Shown here in pieces: positions 44,185 to 52,217 of a stretch of DNA of 64,000 nt. The stretch is from positions 124,001 to 188,000 of the forward strand of contig NZ_WJIC01000011.1 in NCBI RefSeq assembly GCF_009649815.1, in the 5' to 3' direction. Source of the DNA: Nocardia sp. SYP-A9097. Its GTDB lineage: Bacteria; Actinomycetota; Actinomycetes; Mycobacteriales; Mycobacteriaceae. Made by a program: the position numbers and the translations under genes. Numbering within the stretch: position 1 is the first letter of the stretch; every line of letters starts with the position of its first letter. Below the pieces are notes generated by a model. That model saw only the letters and a program-made list of their open reading frames with translations, did no database searches and was not told where the DNA came from.

Positions 44185-44235
44185 TCGCGGATCAGCGCGC
44201 GGAGCCAGAAGTGTTGCGGCGCATTGTTCTTACGC
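44185..44235 (-). pseudogene. Remnant of the 3' end of the HsaA-like monooxygenase gene
   Basis: Read on the minus strand this stretch encodes RKNNAPQHFW-LRALIRDD, which matches the end of the intact neighbour (RKNNALQRFW ... MLRALI at 45231-46415) with about 28 residues deleted between the two blocks. It lies in the same position relative to the tRNA terminator as the intact gene's end does relative to the second terminator copy. The last codons and the TAA stop of the MBL-fold gene (44230-44235) fall inside it. Confidence 0.65.
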
Positions 44236-45036
44236 TCTTCCTCGGCCGAGTTGCTGTAGTTGCCGTTCATGCGCGCCGGACATCCAGTCGAAGGTGGCCG
44301 ATGGGCCGACCCGCGGATCGTCGCAAGTATCGGTGTCGCGCAAGGCGCGTAGGTATGCGCGATCCCGGTCGATTCGTGTGCGTACCTGATCGGCTCCGCC
44401 GATGGATCCGTGGCCCGGGATGAGGACATCGACGTTGTCTGCCACGTCCTCGATTAACCGCAGTGCGGTGAGGTAGCCCTCGATTGGGTCGGTCGCGTTC
44501 GGGTTGAGCATCGGAATCATGGCGTCGGAAAGCAGGTCACCGGCGACGAGAACGCCGCGTTCCTCGATCAACAGTGCCGCATGACCTGGGGTGTGGGCCT
44601 GATGCTCGATTATCCGGACGTGCGGGCCGTCCCAGGGAATCTGCGCGGTTTCGGCAGGTAGGCCGGTAATGAGGCCGAACAGGTCCCACGACATCTGCTC
44701 GGCGATGTCGGCTGGAATCATCCCGGCGATGCTGTCCTTCCGGTCCGGACCCGACAGCCGATCTCGGATAACCGCCGCGCAGCGGGCGGTGCCGTAACGG
44801 GGCGCTGCGCCGAGCCTGGCGTGCCACAGCACGTGATCCCAATGCGGATGCGTCGAGAAACCCGCCACAACGGTTTGGCCTGATTCGGCCAAGTCGTCTG
44901 CGAGACAGGTCATTTCGTCGCCGTATATCCCGGCATCGATAAGCAGCGCGCCGCTCCGGCCTTGCACGACAACGGCATTGCTCTGGCAGAACTCGCTCTG
45001 ATGGATCAGCACACCCTCCGCGACCTGCTTCAGCAT
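44230..45036 (-). CDS. MBL-fold metallo-hydrolase
   Basis: A 268-residue metallo-beta-lactamase-fold protein. The metal motif HxHxDH is HPHWDH, and HTPGHAALLIEE and AGDLLSD supply further ligands; IPGHGS lies near the C-terminus. The fold covers hydrolases of many substrates (lactones, thioesters, beta-lactams), and the substrate here is unknown. The ATG at 45036 follows AGAAGGGG. The gene is the only cargo between the two 40-bp tRNA-derived repeats and is antisense to the tRNA. Its stop codon appears to be supplied by the remnant of the neighbouring monooxygenase gene. Confidence 0.82.
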   Translation of the reverse strand: MLKQVAEGVLIHQSEFCQSNAVVVQGRSGALLIDAGIYGDEMTCLADDLAESGQTVVAGFSTHPHWDHVLWHARLGAAPRYGTARCAAVIRDRLSGPDRKDSIAGMIPADIAEQMSWDLFGLITGLPAETAQIPWDGPHVRIIEHQAHTPGHAALLIEERGVLVAGDLLSDAMIPMLNPNATDPIEGYLTALRLIEDVADNVDVLIPGHGSIGGADQVRTRIDRDRAYLRALRDTDTCDDPRVGPSATFDWMSGAHERQLQQLGRGRA

Positions 45037-45160
45037 GGTGACCCCTTCTGATTGCGATTTGCAACCACTTGTCGAGACGGTAGTGCCGAGTGGTAGCAGT
45101 TTGCAAGCAGTATGCGCGAAGCGGATCAGGTTTCCGCTGGTGGAAGCGGCGGTCGCGTTG

Positions 45161-45200
45161 TCAAGTCCCCCTCTCGACACAAGACGAAGGCCCTCGGTTC
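45161..45200 (+). repeat. 40-bp direct repeat, distal copy (tRNA-Leu 3' end)
   Basis: Identical to 44108-44147 (tRNA-Leu T loop to 3' end, then the terminator arm). The 5' part of the tRNA is absent, so this is not a gene. It is followed by a diverged but still pairing hairpin (45183-45199 with 45203-45219, two mismatches). Confidence 0.85.
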
Positions 45201-45219
45201 CGAACCGAAGACCTTCGTC
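45183..45219. terminator. Diverged duplicate of the tRNA terminator
   Basis: A 17-bp stem with two mismatches and the loop CCG. It follows the distal tRNA 3'-end copy and sits 11 bases from the stop of the monooxygenase gene on the minus strand, which it may now terminate. Confidence 0.5.
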
Positions 45220-45230
45220 AGTATGGGGTC

Positions 45231-46415
45231 TCAGATCAGGGCGCGGAGCATGCCCTGGGGTTCGACGCCCATCGAGGTGAGTGCGTCGGAGTGGTAGATG
45301 GAACCCGGAATGTGGATCGCGTGCTGCAGGCCCACGTGCGCGTCACGCCAGAAGCGTTGCAGCGCATTGTTCTTGCGCACCGCATTGCCGCCGGAGCGAG
45401 CGAAGATCTCATCCACCGCCGAGACCGCGCGCCAGGCGCAGCGGACCTGATTGCGGCGCACCACGGAACGATCCTCGAAGGCGATGGTTTTGCCGGCGTC
45501 GGCGAGATCGTAGAGGCGGCTGATGCCGTCCAGGAGTTGCGAGCGCGATGCCGCGATCTCGGAGGCGGCCTCGGAGATCGCGTACAGGACGTACGGATCG
45601 TCCTTGATAGCGGTGCCCATCGCGGTGATGCGATTGCGCTGGTAGTCCAGGTGTGCGGCGAGCGCGCCCTCGGCGATGCCGATGACCGCGGCGGTGATGC
45701 CGAGCGGGAACATGGCCCAGAACGGCAGCCGGTACACGGTTTCGGTGCGCCCGGCGCGGTCGGCGGCCAGGGTACCCGAGGCCACTTCCTCCGAATCGAT
45801 GGTGCGGTATTGCGGAATGAACGCGCCGTCGACGATGACGTCCTTGCTGCCCGTCCCGCACAGGCCGATGACATCCCAGGAGTCGTCGACGATCGTGTAG
45901 TCCGCGCGCGGCAGCACCACGTGCAGGGTGCGCGGCGGCATCATCGGTGTGCCGTCCGGGTTTCCGATCATGGCGCCCAGGAAGATCCAGTCGCAGTGAT
46001 CGGTTCCGGAGGAGAAGCTCCAGCGCCCGCGCAGCACGTATCCGCCGTCGGTCGGGGTGGCCACGCCCTGCGGCGCGTACGGTGAGGCGATCCAGGTGTC
46101 GGGGTCTTCGCCCCAAACCTCTTCCTGTAGACGGCGATCCATCAACGCCATCTCCCACGGATGCACCCCGCCGACCCCGCACACCCAGCCGGTGGAGCCG
46201 CAGGCGCCGGCGACCGCCATCACGGCCTCCGCGAAATCCCTGGGGTGCGCGGCGTATCCGCCGAAGTCGGTGGGCTGCAGCATTCGCATGACCCCGGCCT
46301 CGCGCACCAGCGCGACACTCTTGTCGGAGAGTTTGCCCGCCTGCTCGGTCTCCTCGGCGTGCGCCGCGAGCTGGGCAGCGAGCTCCGCTACCCGTTGAAC
46401 AACCTTGTGCGACAT
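45231..46415 (-). CDS. Flavin-dependent monooxygenase, HsaA/acyl-CoA dehydrogenase-like
   Basis: A 394-residue group D flavin monooxygenase with the acyl-CoA dehydrogenase fold. AGACGSTGWVCGVGGVHPWE, EEVWGEDPDTWIASPYAPQG, GRWSFSSGTDHCDWIFLGA and GLCGTGSKDVIVDGAFIP closely follow HsaA, the oxygenase of a two-component system that hydroxylates a steroid phenol in cholesterol catabolism (M. tuberculosis HsaA is also 394 residues). No HsaB-like reductase or other hsa gene is nearby, so the substrate may be another phenol. The ATG at 46415 follows GAAAGG. A remnant of this gene's 3' end occurs on the far side of the MBL gene. Confidence 0.82.
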   Translation of the reverse strand: MSHKVVQRVAELAAQLAAHAEETEQAGKLSDKSVALVREAGVMRMLQPTDFGGYAAHPRDFAEAVMAVAGACGSTGWVCGVGGVHPWEMALMDRRLQEEVWGEDPDTWIASPYAPQGVATPTDGGYVLRGRWSFSSGTDHCDWIFLGAMIGNPDGTPMMPPRTLHVVLPRADYTIVDDSWDVIGLCGTGSKDVIVDGAFIPQYRTIDSEEVASGTLAADRAGRTETVYRLPFWAMFPLGITAAVIGIAEGALAAHLDYQRNRITAMGTAIKDDPYVLYAISEAASEIAASRSQLLDGISRLYDLADAGKTIAFEDRSVVRRNQVRCAWRAVSAVDEIFARSGGNAVRKNNALQRFWRDAHVGLQHAIHIPGSIYHSDALTSMGVEPQGMLRALI

Positions 46416-46524
46416 GCCCGCACCTTTCGAACCACTCACGAAATCCGCCCCGCCGAACGGTGGGGCTGTTCCGAAGGTAACCGTGACCCGGGTCACGGCG
46501 GGCGGAGTTCCCGGTGACCGGACG

Positions 46525-47145
46525 CTAGCTCGACTCCTCCGCCGAATCCTGCTGTACCGCCCAGAGTTCGTGTTCGCGGGCCGCCCAGGTCTTGGAGACA
46601 TCACCGGTGAGCATGCCGCGCATGGCTTCTCGATCGCGCAGCGCGTACATGAGATGGCCGACCACGAGAATGCCGAAGGCGAGTGCGAACCAGTCGTGCA
46701 TGAGGGTCGCGCCGGTGCGCCAGGCCAGGCGGGTCCAGTCGGGGAAGAACATGATGGTGCCGGTGCCGAGCAGGACGAAGATCGATCCGGCGCTCAGCGC
46801 GGCATTGAGTTTCTGTCCGGCATTGAACTTCCCGACCGCGGTCCCCGCCAAGCGGCGGGTTTTGGAGCGAAGCCACAGCCAGTCGGCGCGCGTGAACCGA
46901 TTCAGCCGGGACAGATCGGCCCGATACGCGCGCGAGGCGAGGCCGAGCAGAATCGGCACCGGCAGCGCGAAACCCGAATACACGTGCACGATTTCGACAA
47001 TGCGCCGATTGCCGACCAGCACCGCGAGCGAACCGTTGTAGAGGACCGCCGCGGTGATGATGCAACTCGATACGAGGACGGCGGCCAGCCAGTGCACCCA
47101 GCGTTCGGCCCGCGCGAAGCGGTGGAGATCAGCTGGTCGGGTCAT
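46525..47145 (-). CDS. Cytochrome b/b6-domain membrane protein
   Basis: A 206-residue membrane protein with four helices carrying candidate heme-ligand histidines (VHWLAAVLV, EIVHVYSGFALP, MHDWFALAFG, VVGHLMYAL). It fits the cytochrome b561/formate dehydrogenase gamma-like group, which passes electrons between quinone and an exported oxidoreductase. The ATG at 47145 overlaps the end of the molybdopterin gene by 17 bases; a start seven codons earlier is also possible. The pair should act together. Confidence 0.78.
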   Translation of the reverse strand: MTRPADLHRFARAERWVHWLAAVLVSSCIITAAVLYNGSLAVLVGNRRIVEIVHVYSGFALPVPILLGLASRAYRADLSRLNRFTRADWLWLRSKTRRLAGTAVGKFNAGQKLNAALSAGSIFVLLGTGTIMFFPDWTRLAWRTGATLMHDWFALAFGILVVGHLMYALRDREAMRGMLTGDVSKTWAAREHELWAVQQDSAEESS

Positions 47146-47899
47146 CGTCACGACCATTCGACGCACCGACCCAGCCGTCGATGGAGTAGCCCCGATACTC
47201 CCAGTACCCGGGCTCCACCTCGCGGGTCAGTTCGATCCCGGAGAGCCATTTGCAACTCTTGTATCCGTACATGGGCGCGACGTAGAGCCGCACGGGCCCG
47301 CCGTGATCGTGGGTGACCGGGCCGTCGATCATCTCCAATGCGACGAGCACATCATCGCGGCGCGCCTGGGCGAGAGTGAGGCTCTCGGTATAGGTGCCGT
47401 CGAACGAGATGAATCGCACCGCCGTCGCCGTGCTGTCGACTTTCGCGTGGTCCAGTAGGTCGGCCAATCGCACTCCGCTCCAACGTACTTCGGGTACCCG
47501 CCAGCCGGTGACGCATTGGAAGTCGCGGACCAGGGTGGTCTGCGGCATGGCTTGCAGTTCGGGGAGGGTAAGACTGTATGGGGTCCCGACCAATCCGGTG
47601 ATATCGAGCCGATAGTTGCTCGCATCCCGCCGTGGCGCACCTCGGGTGACCGAATAGAAGCGGAAGGTATTGCCCACCGGCAACAGTCCGACCAGACCGG
47701 TCGGATCATGATTGCCGATCGGACCGAGCACCGCCGACAATCCGCGCTGAATCGACGCACCGCCCAGCACCCCAGCCGCCGCGGCGGCGAGCAATCCCAG
47801 CACCACCCGTCGTCCGACAGGCACGCCCGGATCCTCGAAGTCGGAAGCCTTGTCTGCGGGCACGACTCCACTATCCACGGTGTTCGGGTGCTCGCCCAC
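47129..47899 (-). CDS. Molybdopterin-dependent oxidoreductase (sulfite-oxidase family)
   Basis: A 256-residue exported or membrane-anchored molybdoenzyme. A hydrophobic segment follows twin arginines (GRRVVLGLLAAAAAGVLGG), consistent with Tat export or an anchor. The molybdopterin domain has the Mo-ligand Cys in RDFQCVTGWRVPEVRWSGV, and DHGGPVRLYVAPMYGYKSCK, WLSGIELT follow. There is no dimerisation domain as in true sulfite oxidase, so the enzyme is nearer to MsrP/YedY-type proteins. The adjoining cytochrome b gene should be its electron partner. The start is a GTG at 47899 with a weak ribosome binding site. Confidence 0.83.
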   Translation of the reverse strand: MGEHPNTVDSGVVPADKASDFEDPGVPVGRRVVLGLLAAAAAGVLGGASIQRGLSAVLGPIGNHDPTGLVGLLPVGNTFRFYSVTRGAPRRDASNYRLDITGLVGTPYSLTLPELQAMPQTTLVRDFQCVTGWRVPEVRWSGVRLADLLDHAKVDSTATAVRFISFDGTYTESLTLAQARRDDVLVALEMIDGPVTHDHGGPVRLYVAPMYGYKSCKWLSGIELTREVEPGYWEYRGYSIDGWVGASNGRDDDPTS

Positions 47900-47959
47900 C
47901 CTGGACGGTTACCGTTGAGTCGGAACCGCCCACAGGCGGTATGACTGAAAGGCCCCGCT

Positions 47960-48157
47960 ATGCGCAGTCCCAGGCGAGTCGCGCTCGGCGTCATCTTCGC
48001 CCTACTCGGTCTGCTCTGGTCGCTCCAGGGCTTCGGAGTGCTCTCGGGCAGCTCGATGAGCAATACCGTCACCTGGTCGATCATCGGTCCGATCGTCTTC
48101 CTCGCCGGAGTCATCGGAGTGGTGCGCGGCTGGCGTGGCGGTACCCCTCGGCACTGA
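47960..48157 (+). CDS. Small two-helix membrane protein
   Basis: A 65-residue protein with two hydrophobic helices (ALGVIFALLGLLWSLQGFGV and WSIIGPIVFLAGVIGVVRGW) and basic ends (MRSPRR, RGWRGGTPRH). GAAAGG lies six bases before the ATG. Function is unknown; it is a common actinobacterial arrangement. It is divergent from the molybdopterin oxidoreductase gene. Confidence 0.68.
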   Translation: MRSPRRVALGVIFALLGLLWSLQGFGVLSGSSMSNTVTWSIIGPIVFLAGVIGVVRGWRGGTPRH

Positions 48158-48215
48158 AACCATGTCGATACCACGGCGAGCCGCCGGTTAACCGTCGGCG
48201 ACTATTCTCGCGATC

Positions 48216-48938
48216 ATGATCGACCGCGAAATCGTCGACCGCATCGATCGCCTGGTGGGTGAGCAGCTCGCGGCATATGAGAATCGGTCCGGGTATGACG
48301 CGAATGTGAATCAGGAGCGGTGCCCGCGCTGCGGGCGCGAATGGCATGGATTGGCCATTACCGAGCGCATGGAACAGATGCGCCTGGTGCGTACCTTCGA
48401 CGACAACTACCGGCACGCCCGCGACACCAGCCGGGTGCTGTGCCCGGGGTCGATGTTCGTCGGACCGACACCGCTGGAATCGGCGGCGCACACCGGATTC
48501 GATGTGCTCGCGGCCTGGCGGGACATGGTGTGGGCGGCCCGGGAGGCCGACCCGCGACGACCACATCTACCGGCCGAGCAGGCCGGCGGTACCGCACCCG
48601 CCGTCGGGGTAACCGGCGGATGCGATCGCGCGTCATGGCATTGCGCCCGCTGCGGGGCATGGGCGACCATCGTCGAGACCGTCGGTGCGGCAAACGCTTT
48701 CGCCAACGCACTACAGGGGTATGCCGCCCATATCGCGCGCACCCACGAGATCGAATTGGCGACACCCTTCGACGTCGAAGAATTCGCCGCCCGATTCGGA
48801 CTGCCCGTGTACGGAGTCCTGTGGGATGCCGACCACACTGTGATCGGCAGCTACGGGCCGGGCGGCTCCACCTTCGAAGCCGACCACACCCCACGGGAAT
48901 TGAAGGGCTTCGGCGCTATACCGCCCCCCGGCGCCTAG
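48216..48938 (+). CDS. Hypothetical protein with two CxxC zinc ribbons
   Basis: A 240-residue soluble protein not assigned to a family. It has two zinc-ribbon-like pairs, CPRCGREWHG near residue 36 and CARCGAW near residue 145, and a C-terminal helical plus beta segment (FAARFGLPVYGVLWDADHTV). No Shine-Dalgarno sequence is present; TATTCT at 48203-48208 is a likely -10, eight bases from the ATG, so the mRNA is probably leaderless. Confidence 0.62.
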   Translation: MIDREIVDRIDRLVGEQLAAYENRSGYDANVNQERCPRCGREWHGLAITERMEQMRLVRTFDDNYRHARDTSRVLCPGSMFVGPTPLESAAHTGFDVLAAWRDMVWAAREADPRRPHLPAEQAGGTAPAVGVTGGCDRASWHCARCGAWATIVETVGAANAFANALQGYAAHIARTHEIELATPFDVEEFAARFGLPVYGVLWDADHTVIGSYGPGGSTFEADHTPRELKGFGAIPPPGA

Positions 48939-49091
48939 CGCACGAGCCCACTCGGAGGCGTGGTACGCGCCCAGGTTCGGGAAAGCGGAGATGCCGATGC
49001 CGGAGACCTGCTGACCGGGATTACTCGATCGGATTGGGGCTGTGGGCATTCGGTATCCGGCCCGGCGCGGGGACTGGGTACCGTGGCGGGC

Positions 49092-49736
49092 ATGAACTCG
49101 CTGCTGCACCGGATCCTGGACATAGCCCCGGTGTGGGTCTACCTCATTGTCACCGCGCTGGTCTTCGTCGAGGACGCCATCTTCGTCGGCTTCGTGGTTC
49201 CGGGTGAGACGGCGGCGGTGCTCGGTGGCGTCGCGGCAAGCCAAGGGCACGTACAGCTTTGGGCCATGATCGTGCTGGTGGTGGTGGCCGCCATTGTGGG
49301 TGACAGCGTCGGTTACGAGGTCGGTAAGAAGGTCGGCCCGCGCCTGCTGGCCGTGCGCATGCTGGACAAGCATCGCGGCCGGGTCGAACAGGCCCAGGAT
49401 TTCCTGGCCAAGCGGGGTGGCTGGGCGGTCTTCCTCGGTCGTTTCACCGCCTTCTTCCGTGCCATGATGCCCGCCCTCGCGGGCACCTCGAAGATGCCGT
49501 ACCGCCGCTTCCTGGCCTTCAATGCCTTCGGTGGAATCGTGTGGGGCGCAACATTCGTGGTGCTCGGTTATATCGCCGGTAATTCCTACGAGCGGGTCGC
49601 CAAGACCGTGGGCCGCGATATCGCCATCGGTGTCGCGATCCTGATCATTGTCGGCCTGATCCTCTGGAAGCTGCGTGAGCGTCGCCGTGAGCGCAGCTTC
49701 GAAGCGGATTACGAGGCCGTCCACGAACTCGACTGA
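49092..49736 (+). CDS. DedA family membrane protein
   Basis: A 214-residue polytopic protein. VEDAIFVGFVVPGETAAVLG and FLGRFTAFFRAMMPALAGTS are the DedA signature loops with the expected Glu and Arg residues. Members act as lipid carriers or flippases that recycle undecaprenyl-phosphate or phosphatidylethanolamine. A conserved positively charged tail (KLRERRRERSFEADY) follows. ATG at 49092 with GGCGGG upstream is chosen over a longer in-frame reading that has no conserved residues. Confidence 0.87.
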   Translation: MNSLLHRILDIAPVWVYLIVTALVFVEDAIFVGFVVPGETAAVLGGVAASQGHVQLWAMIVLVVVAAIVGDSVGYEVGKKVGPRLLAVRMLDKHRGRVEQAQDFLAKRGGWAVFLGRFTAFFRAMMPALAGTSKMPYRRFLAFNAFGGIVWGATFVVLGYIAGNSYERVAKTVGRDIAIGVAILIIVGLILWKLRERRRERSFEADYEAVHELD

Positions 49737-49795
49737 GCAGGGTCCGAGGGACACCACCTGCGGTGACGCCGGACCACTCTGGTTGGATAGGGCCA

Positions 49796-50236
49796 GTGAC
49801 TAGCGTGCACTTCAAACTCGTCGGACCACATCACCTCGACCAGGTGATGCCCGCGTGGGCACCCCAGTTCCCCCAATTCGATCGTGTCGTCGGCTACACC
49901 GATCTCGGCCACGCCTTCCTCATGAGCACCCGCACCGGCGAATACGGCGTCCTGGACCCGTACTTCCCCGGCACCAAGGACTACGGCGTCTTCACCGATA
50001 TCTCCGCCTTCGTCGACCGCGTCCTCTTCGACCCGGATTTCATCACCTATATCCTGCAGCCCAAACATGTTGTGGCCATTCGCCGCCGCCTCGGACCCCT
50101 GAACGACGAAGAGGTCTACATCGCCACCCCCTATCCGTTCCTGGGCGGTTCGGAGCATCCGGACTCGTATCATAAGGGCGGTGTCTGGGTCTTCTACGAC
50201 CTGGTGGCCCAGGCGCACGGCTTCGAGAGCGAGTAG
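49796..50236 (+). CDS. DUF1851/Tdi1-like protein
   Basis: A 146-residue protein. The C-terminal half GTKDYGVFTDISAFVDRVLF, RRLGPLNDEEVYIATPYPFL and KGGVWVFYDLVAQAHG matches the DUF1851 (Tdi1-like immunity protein) type. Related proteins neutralise nucleic-acid-targeting toxins in some bacteria, but the domain also occurs in unlinked housekeeping-like proteins. No toxin gene lies next to it, so immunity is unproven. A GTG at 49796 is used; an earlier in-frame GTG at 49763 is possible. Confidence 0.65.
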   Translation: MTSVHFKLVGPHHLDQVMPAWAPQFPQFDRVVGYTDLGHAFLMSTRTGEYGVLDPYFPGTKDYGVFTDISAFVDRVLFDPDFITYILQPKHVVAIRRRLGPLNDEEVYIATPYPFLGGSEHPDSYHKGGVWVFYDLVAQAHGFESE

Positions 50237-50248
50237 GCGCGAACGCGA

Positions 50249-51067
50249 TCAGGCGAGGGTCGCGGTAACCACCACGGTCGCGTACCGCACGGTGCAGCTC
50301 CCGCCGAGCGCGTCGATCGCCGCTCCGACTTCATTCAAGACGACCCCGAGCGGTTCCGGCGCGAGCCGCGTGAGCCCGCCCTGCGTGGGTAGGACATCGA
50401 GCCATTCGGCCCGGGTGTAGGACTGCTCCCAGTCGAATCGCCACAGCTCCGGGTCGGCGAACAGCCCGGACGTGCGGATGCCGTCGGCGGCCCGATCGGT
50501 CAGCGCCGGATATCCCTTGCGGCCCAACCGCATTGCCTCGACCTTGAACGGTGACTCGGGTAGCACGCGCTGAAAGGCCGTGATGAAGGCGTCGGTGATC
50601 GCCGCCGGCGGCTCGGAGGCATTCCAGAAGGCGGCGAACCTGCCGCGGGGACGCAGTACCGCCGCAGCCTTTCCGGCCCCCACGACTGGATCGACCCAAT
50701 GCCAGGCTTGCCCGGCAATGACCGCATCGAATTCCCGCCCGGCCGGATCCCAGGTCTCGAAGGTGCCGAGTTCGACTGGCACCCTCGTGGCCCGGGCGAA
50801 TTCGGCCATGCGCGTATCGGGTTCCACACCCAGGACCCTGCACCCCGCCGCTAGAAATTGGCGGGCCTCTATGCCTGTTCCGCAACCGATATCGAGCAAC
50901 TCCGGCCCGGGGCTCTCGGCCACGATGCGCGCCACCATGGCCTCGGGATAGTGCGGGCGGGTGCGGTCGTACCGTGCGGCGTCCACGCCGAATGATTCGG
51001 CGACCTGGCGGTGCAAATGTGGCTCCGGCCTGGGCTGACCCGCCGGTTCATACGGTATTGTGGGCAT
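50249..51067 (-). CDS. Class I SAM-dependent methyltransferase (Methyltransf_11)
   Basis: A 272-residue methyltransferase. The SAM motif is LLDIGCGTGIEARQFLAAGC, with the acidic VLGVEPDTRM, and AGQAWHWVDP later, as in small-molecule methyltransferases of the ycgJ/tam type. The substrate is unknown. Its ATG lies inside a 36-bp palindromic operator shared with the divergent tetR gene. No ribosome binding site precedes it, so initiation at the ATG would be leaderless or an alternative downstream start would be used. Confidence 0.78.
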   Translation of the reverse strand: MPTIPYEPAGQPRPEPHLHRQVAESFGVDAARYDRTRPHYPEAMVARIVAESPGPELLDIGCGTGIEARQFLAAGCRVLGVEPDTRMAEFARATRVPVELGTFETWDPAGREFDAVIAGQAWHWVDPVVGAGKAAAVLRPRGRFAAFWNASEPPAAITDAFITAFQRVLPESPFKVEAMRLGRKGYPALTDRAADGIRTSGLFADPELWRFDWEQSYTRAEWLDVLPTQGGLTRLAPEPLGVVLNEVGAAIDALGGSCTVRYATVVVTATLA

Positions 51068-51095
51068 GTGCCCACTCTAGTGGGCACATGCCCAC
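51060..51095. promoter_or_regulatory. Perfect palindromic operator over the methyltransferase start codon
   Basis: GTGGGCATGTGCCCACT (51060-51076) and its exact complement (51079-51095) are separated by CT. Each 17-base arm is itself near-palindromic, giving four copies of the GTGGGCA half-site. It lies between the divergent methyltransferase and tetR genes and contains the methyltransferase ATG (51065-51067). Confidence 0.8.
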
Positions 51096-51142
51096 TCGTC
51101 AACGATGTCCGAACGAGTGCCTATGCGAGAGAAGGTTTTACG

Positions 51143-51730
51143 GTGCCGACCGGTGTAGCCCTGCGTGATGTCCGCGAACAACTGTTCGGCGCCGCCGAAC
51201 GCGTGCTGCTGCGGGACGGGCCGGGTGGCCTCACCAGCCGGGCCGTCACCGACGAGGCGGGCTGCGCGAAAGGTGTACTGCACCGCCACTTCTCCGATTT
51301 CGACGATTTCCTCACCGAACTCGTCCGCGACCGCATCACCCGCCTCGGCCACGATGCCACCGAACTGCGCGAATCCGCGGGCTCCGGCACGGTCGACGCG
51401 AACCTCACCGATGCGGTGAGCAAGGTCTTCGGCCCGGTCGGGGTGGCCATTGTCAGCCTGATCATCTTCCGCGACGAACTACGCACCCGACTACGCCGCA
51501 CCCGCCCGATCGGCGTGCCGCTGCTCTCCGAAGCGACCGTCATGATCGCCGACTACCTTGTCGCCGAACGCGATCTGGGCCGCCTCACCCCCGAGGCCGA
51601 TATCGACACCCTCGCTCCGACCCTCATCGGCGCGGGCCATCTCCTGTTCGCCGACCGAACCAGCGCGCCACCGGAGTCGGCCACAGTTCGCAAGATGGTC
51701 ACCACGGTGCTGTCCACCGTCACCACTTGA
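51143..51730 (+). CDS. TetR family transcriptional regulator
   Basis: A 195-residue TetR protein. The N-terminal helix-turn-helix is LTSRAVTDEAGCAKGVLHRH, with FSDFDDFLTELV after it. A GTG at 51143 follows GAGAAGG at 51128-51134; the frame is open further upstream but would cover the operator. The divergent methyltransferase and the downstream nitroreductase-like gene are the likely targets. Its gene is 48 bases from the operator. Confidence 0.85.
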   Translation: MPTGVALRDVREQLFGAAERVLLRDGPGGLTSRAVTDEAGCAKGVLHRHFSDFDDFLTELVRDRITRLGHDATELRESAGSGTVDANLTDAVSKVFGPVGVAIVSLIIFRDELRTRLRRTRPIGVPLLSEATVMIADYLVAERDLGRLTPEADIDTLAPTLIGAGHLLFADRTSAPPESATVRKMVTTVLSTVTT

Positions 51731-51800
51731 TCTGCCGCACACGGAATTTCGCGCCCATGCCGCAGGTTGGTGCGTGGGTAACCACGAGAGGACGGGTGAA

Positions 51801-52214
51801 ATGAACGCATTCAACGAGAGCGTGATCGAAGAGTTCCGCGCCAATAACGGCAAGGTCGGCGGCCCCTTCGAAGGCCGCGACAATATGGTCCTCATTACGA
51901 CGACGGGCGCGAAATCCGGTCGCGCGATCACCAATCCGCTGGTGTATGTCGCCGATGGGGAGCGCATCGCGATCATCGCATCGAACGGCGGCGGGGACAA
52001 GCATCCGGCCTGGTATCACAACCTGCGCGCCAACCCCCAGCTCACGGTCGAGCTGGGGACCGAAACCTTCACCGGCGAAGCCGAATTCGTCACCGGTCCG
52101 GAACGCGCCGAACTGTATGAGCGCATGGTCGAACTCATGCCCCAATTCGACGAGTACCGGCGCAATACGACCCGGGAGATCCCCGTCGCCGTGGTTCGCC
52201 GGCAGTCGGCGTAG
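51801..52214 (+). CDS. Nitroreductase/quinone reductase (deazaflavin-dependent, Ddn-like)
   Basis: A 137-residue protein of the DUF385/Ddn family of F420-dependent reductases, common in mycobacteria and Nocardia. The motifs GRDNMVLITTTGAKSGRAIT, SNGGGDKHPAWYHNLRANP and VTGPERAELYERMVELMPQF are typical. Relatives reduce quinones or nitroimidazole drugs with reduced F420. The ATG at 51801 is preceded by AGAGGACGGG. It lies close behind the tetR gene and may be under its control. Its stop is three bases before the convergent gabD stop. Confidence 0.83.
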   Translation: MNAFNESVIEEFRANNGKVGGPFEGRDNMVLITTTGAKSGRAITNPLVYVADGERIAIIASNGGGDKHPAWYHNLRANPQLTVELGTETFTGEAEFVTGPERAELYERMVELMPQFDEYRRNTTREIPVAVVRRQSA

Positions 52215-52217
52215 TTC

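Noticed and set aside
45161..45200. A third tRNA-Leu
   Set aside because: Only the 3' 19 bases of the tRNA are present; the acceptor 5' strand, D arm and anticodon arm are missing.
49796..50236. Toxin immunity pair
   Set aside because: The DUF1851 domain is present, but no toxin-like gene is adjacent on either side.
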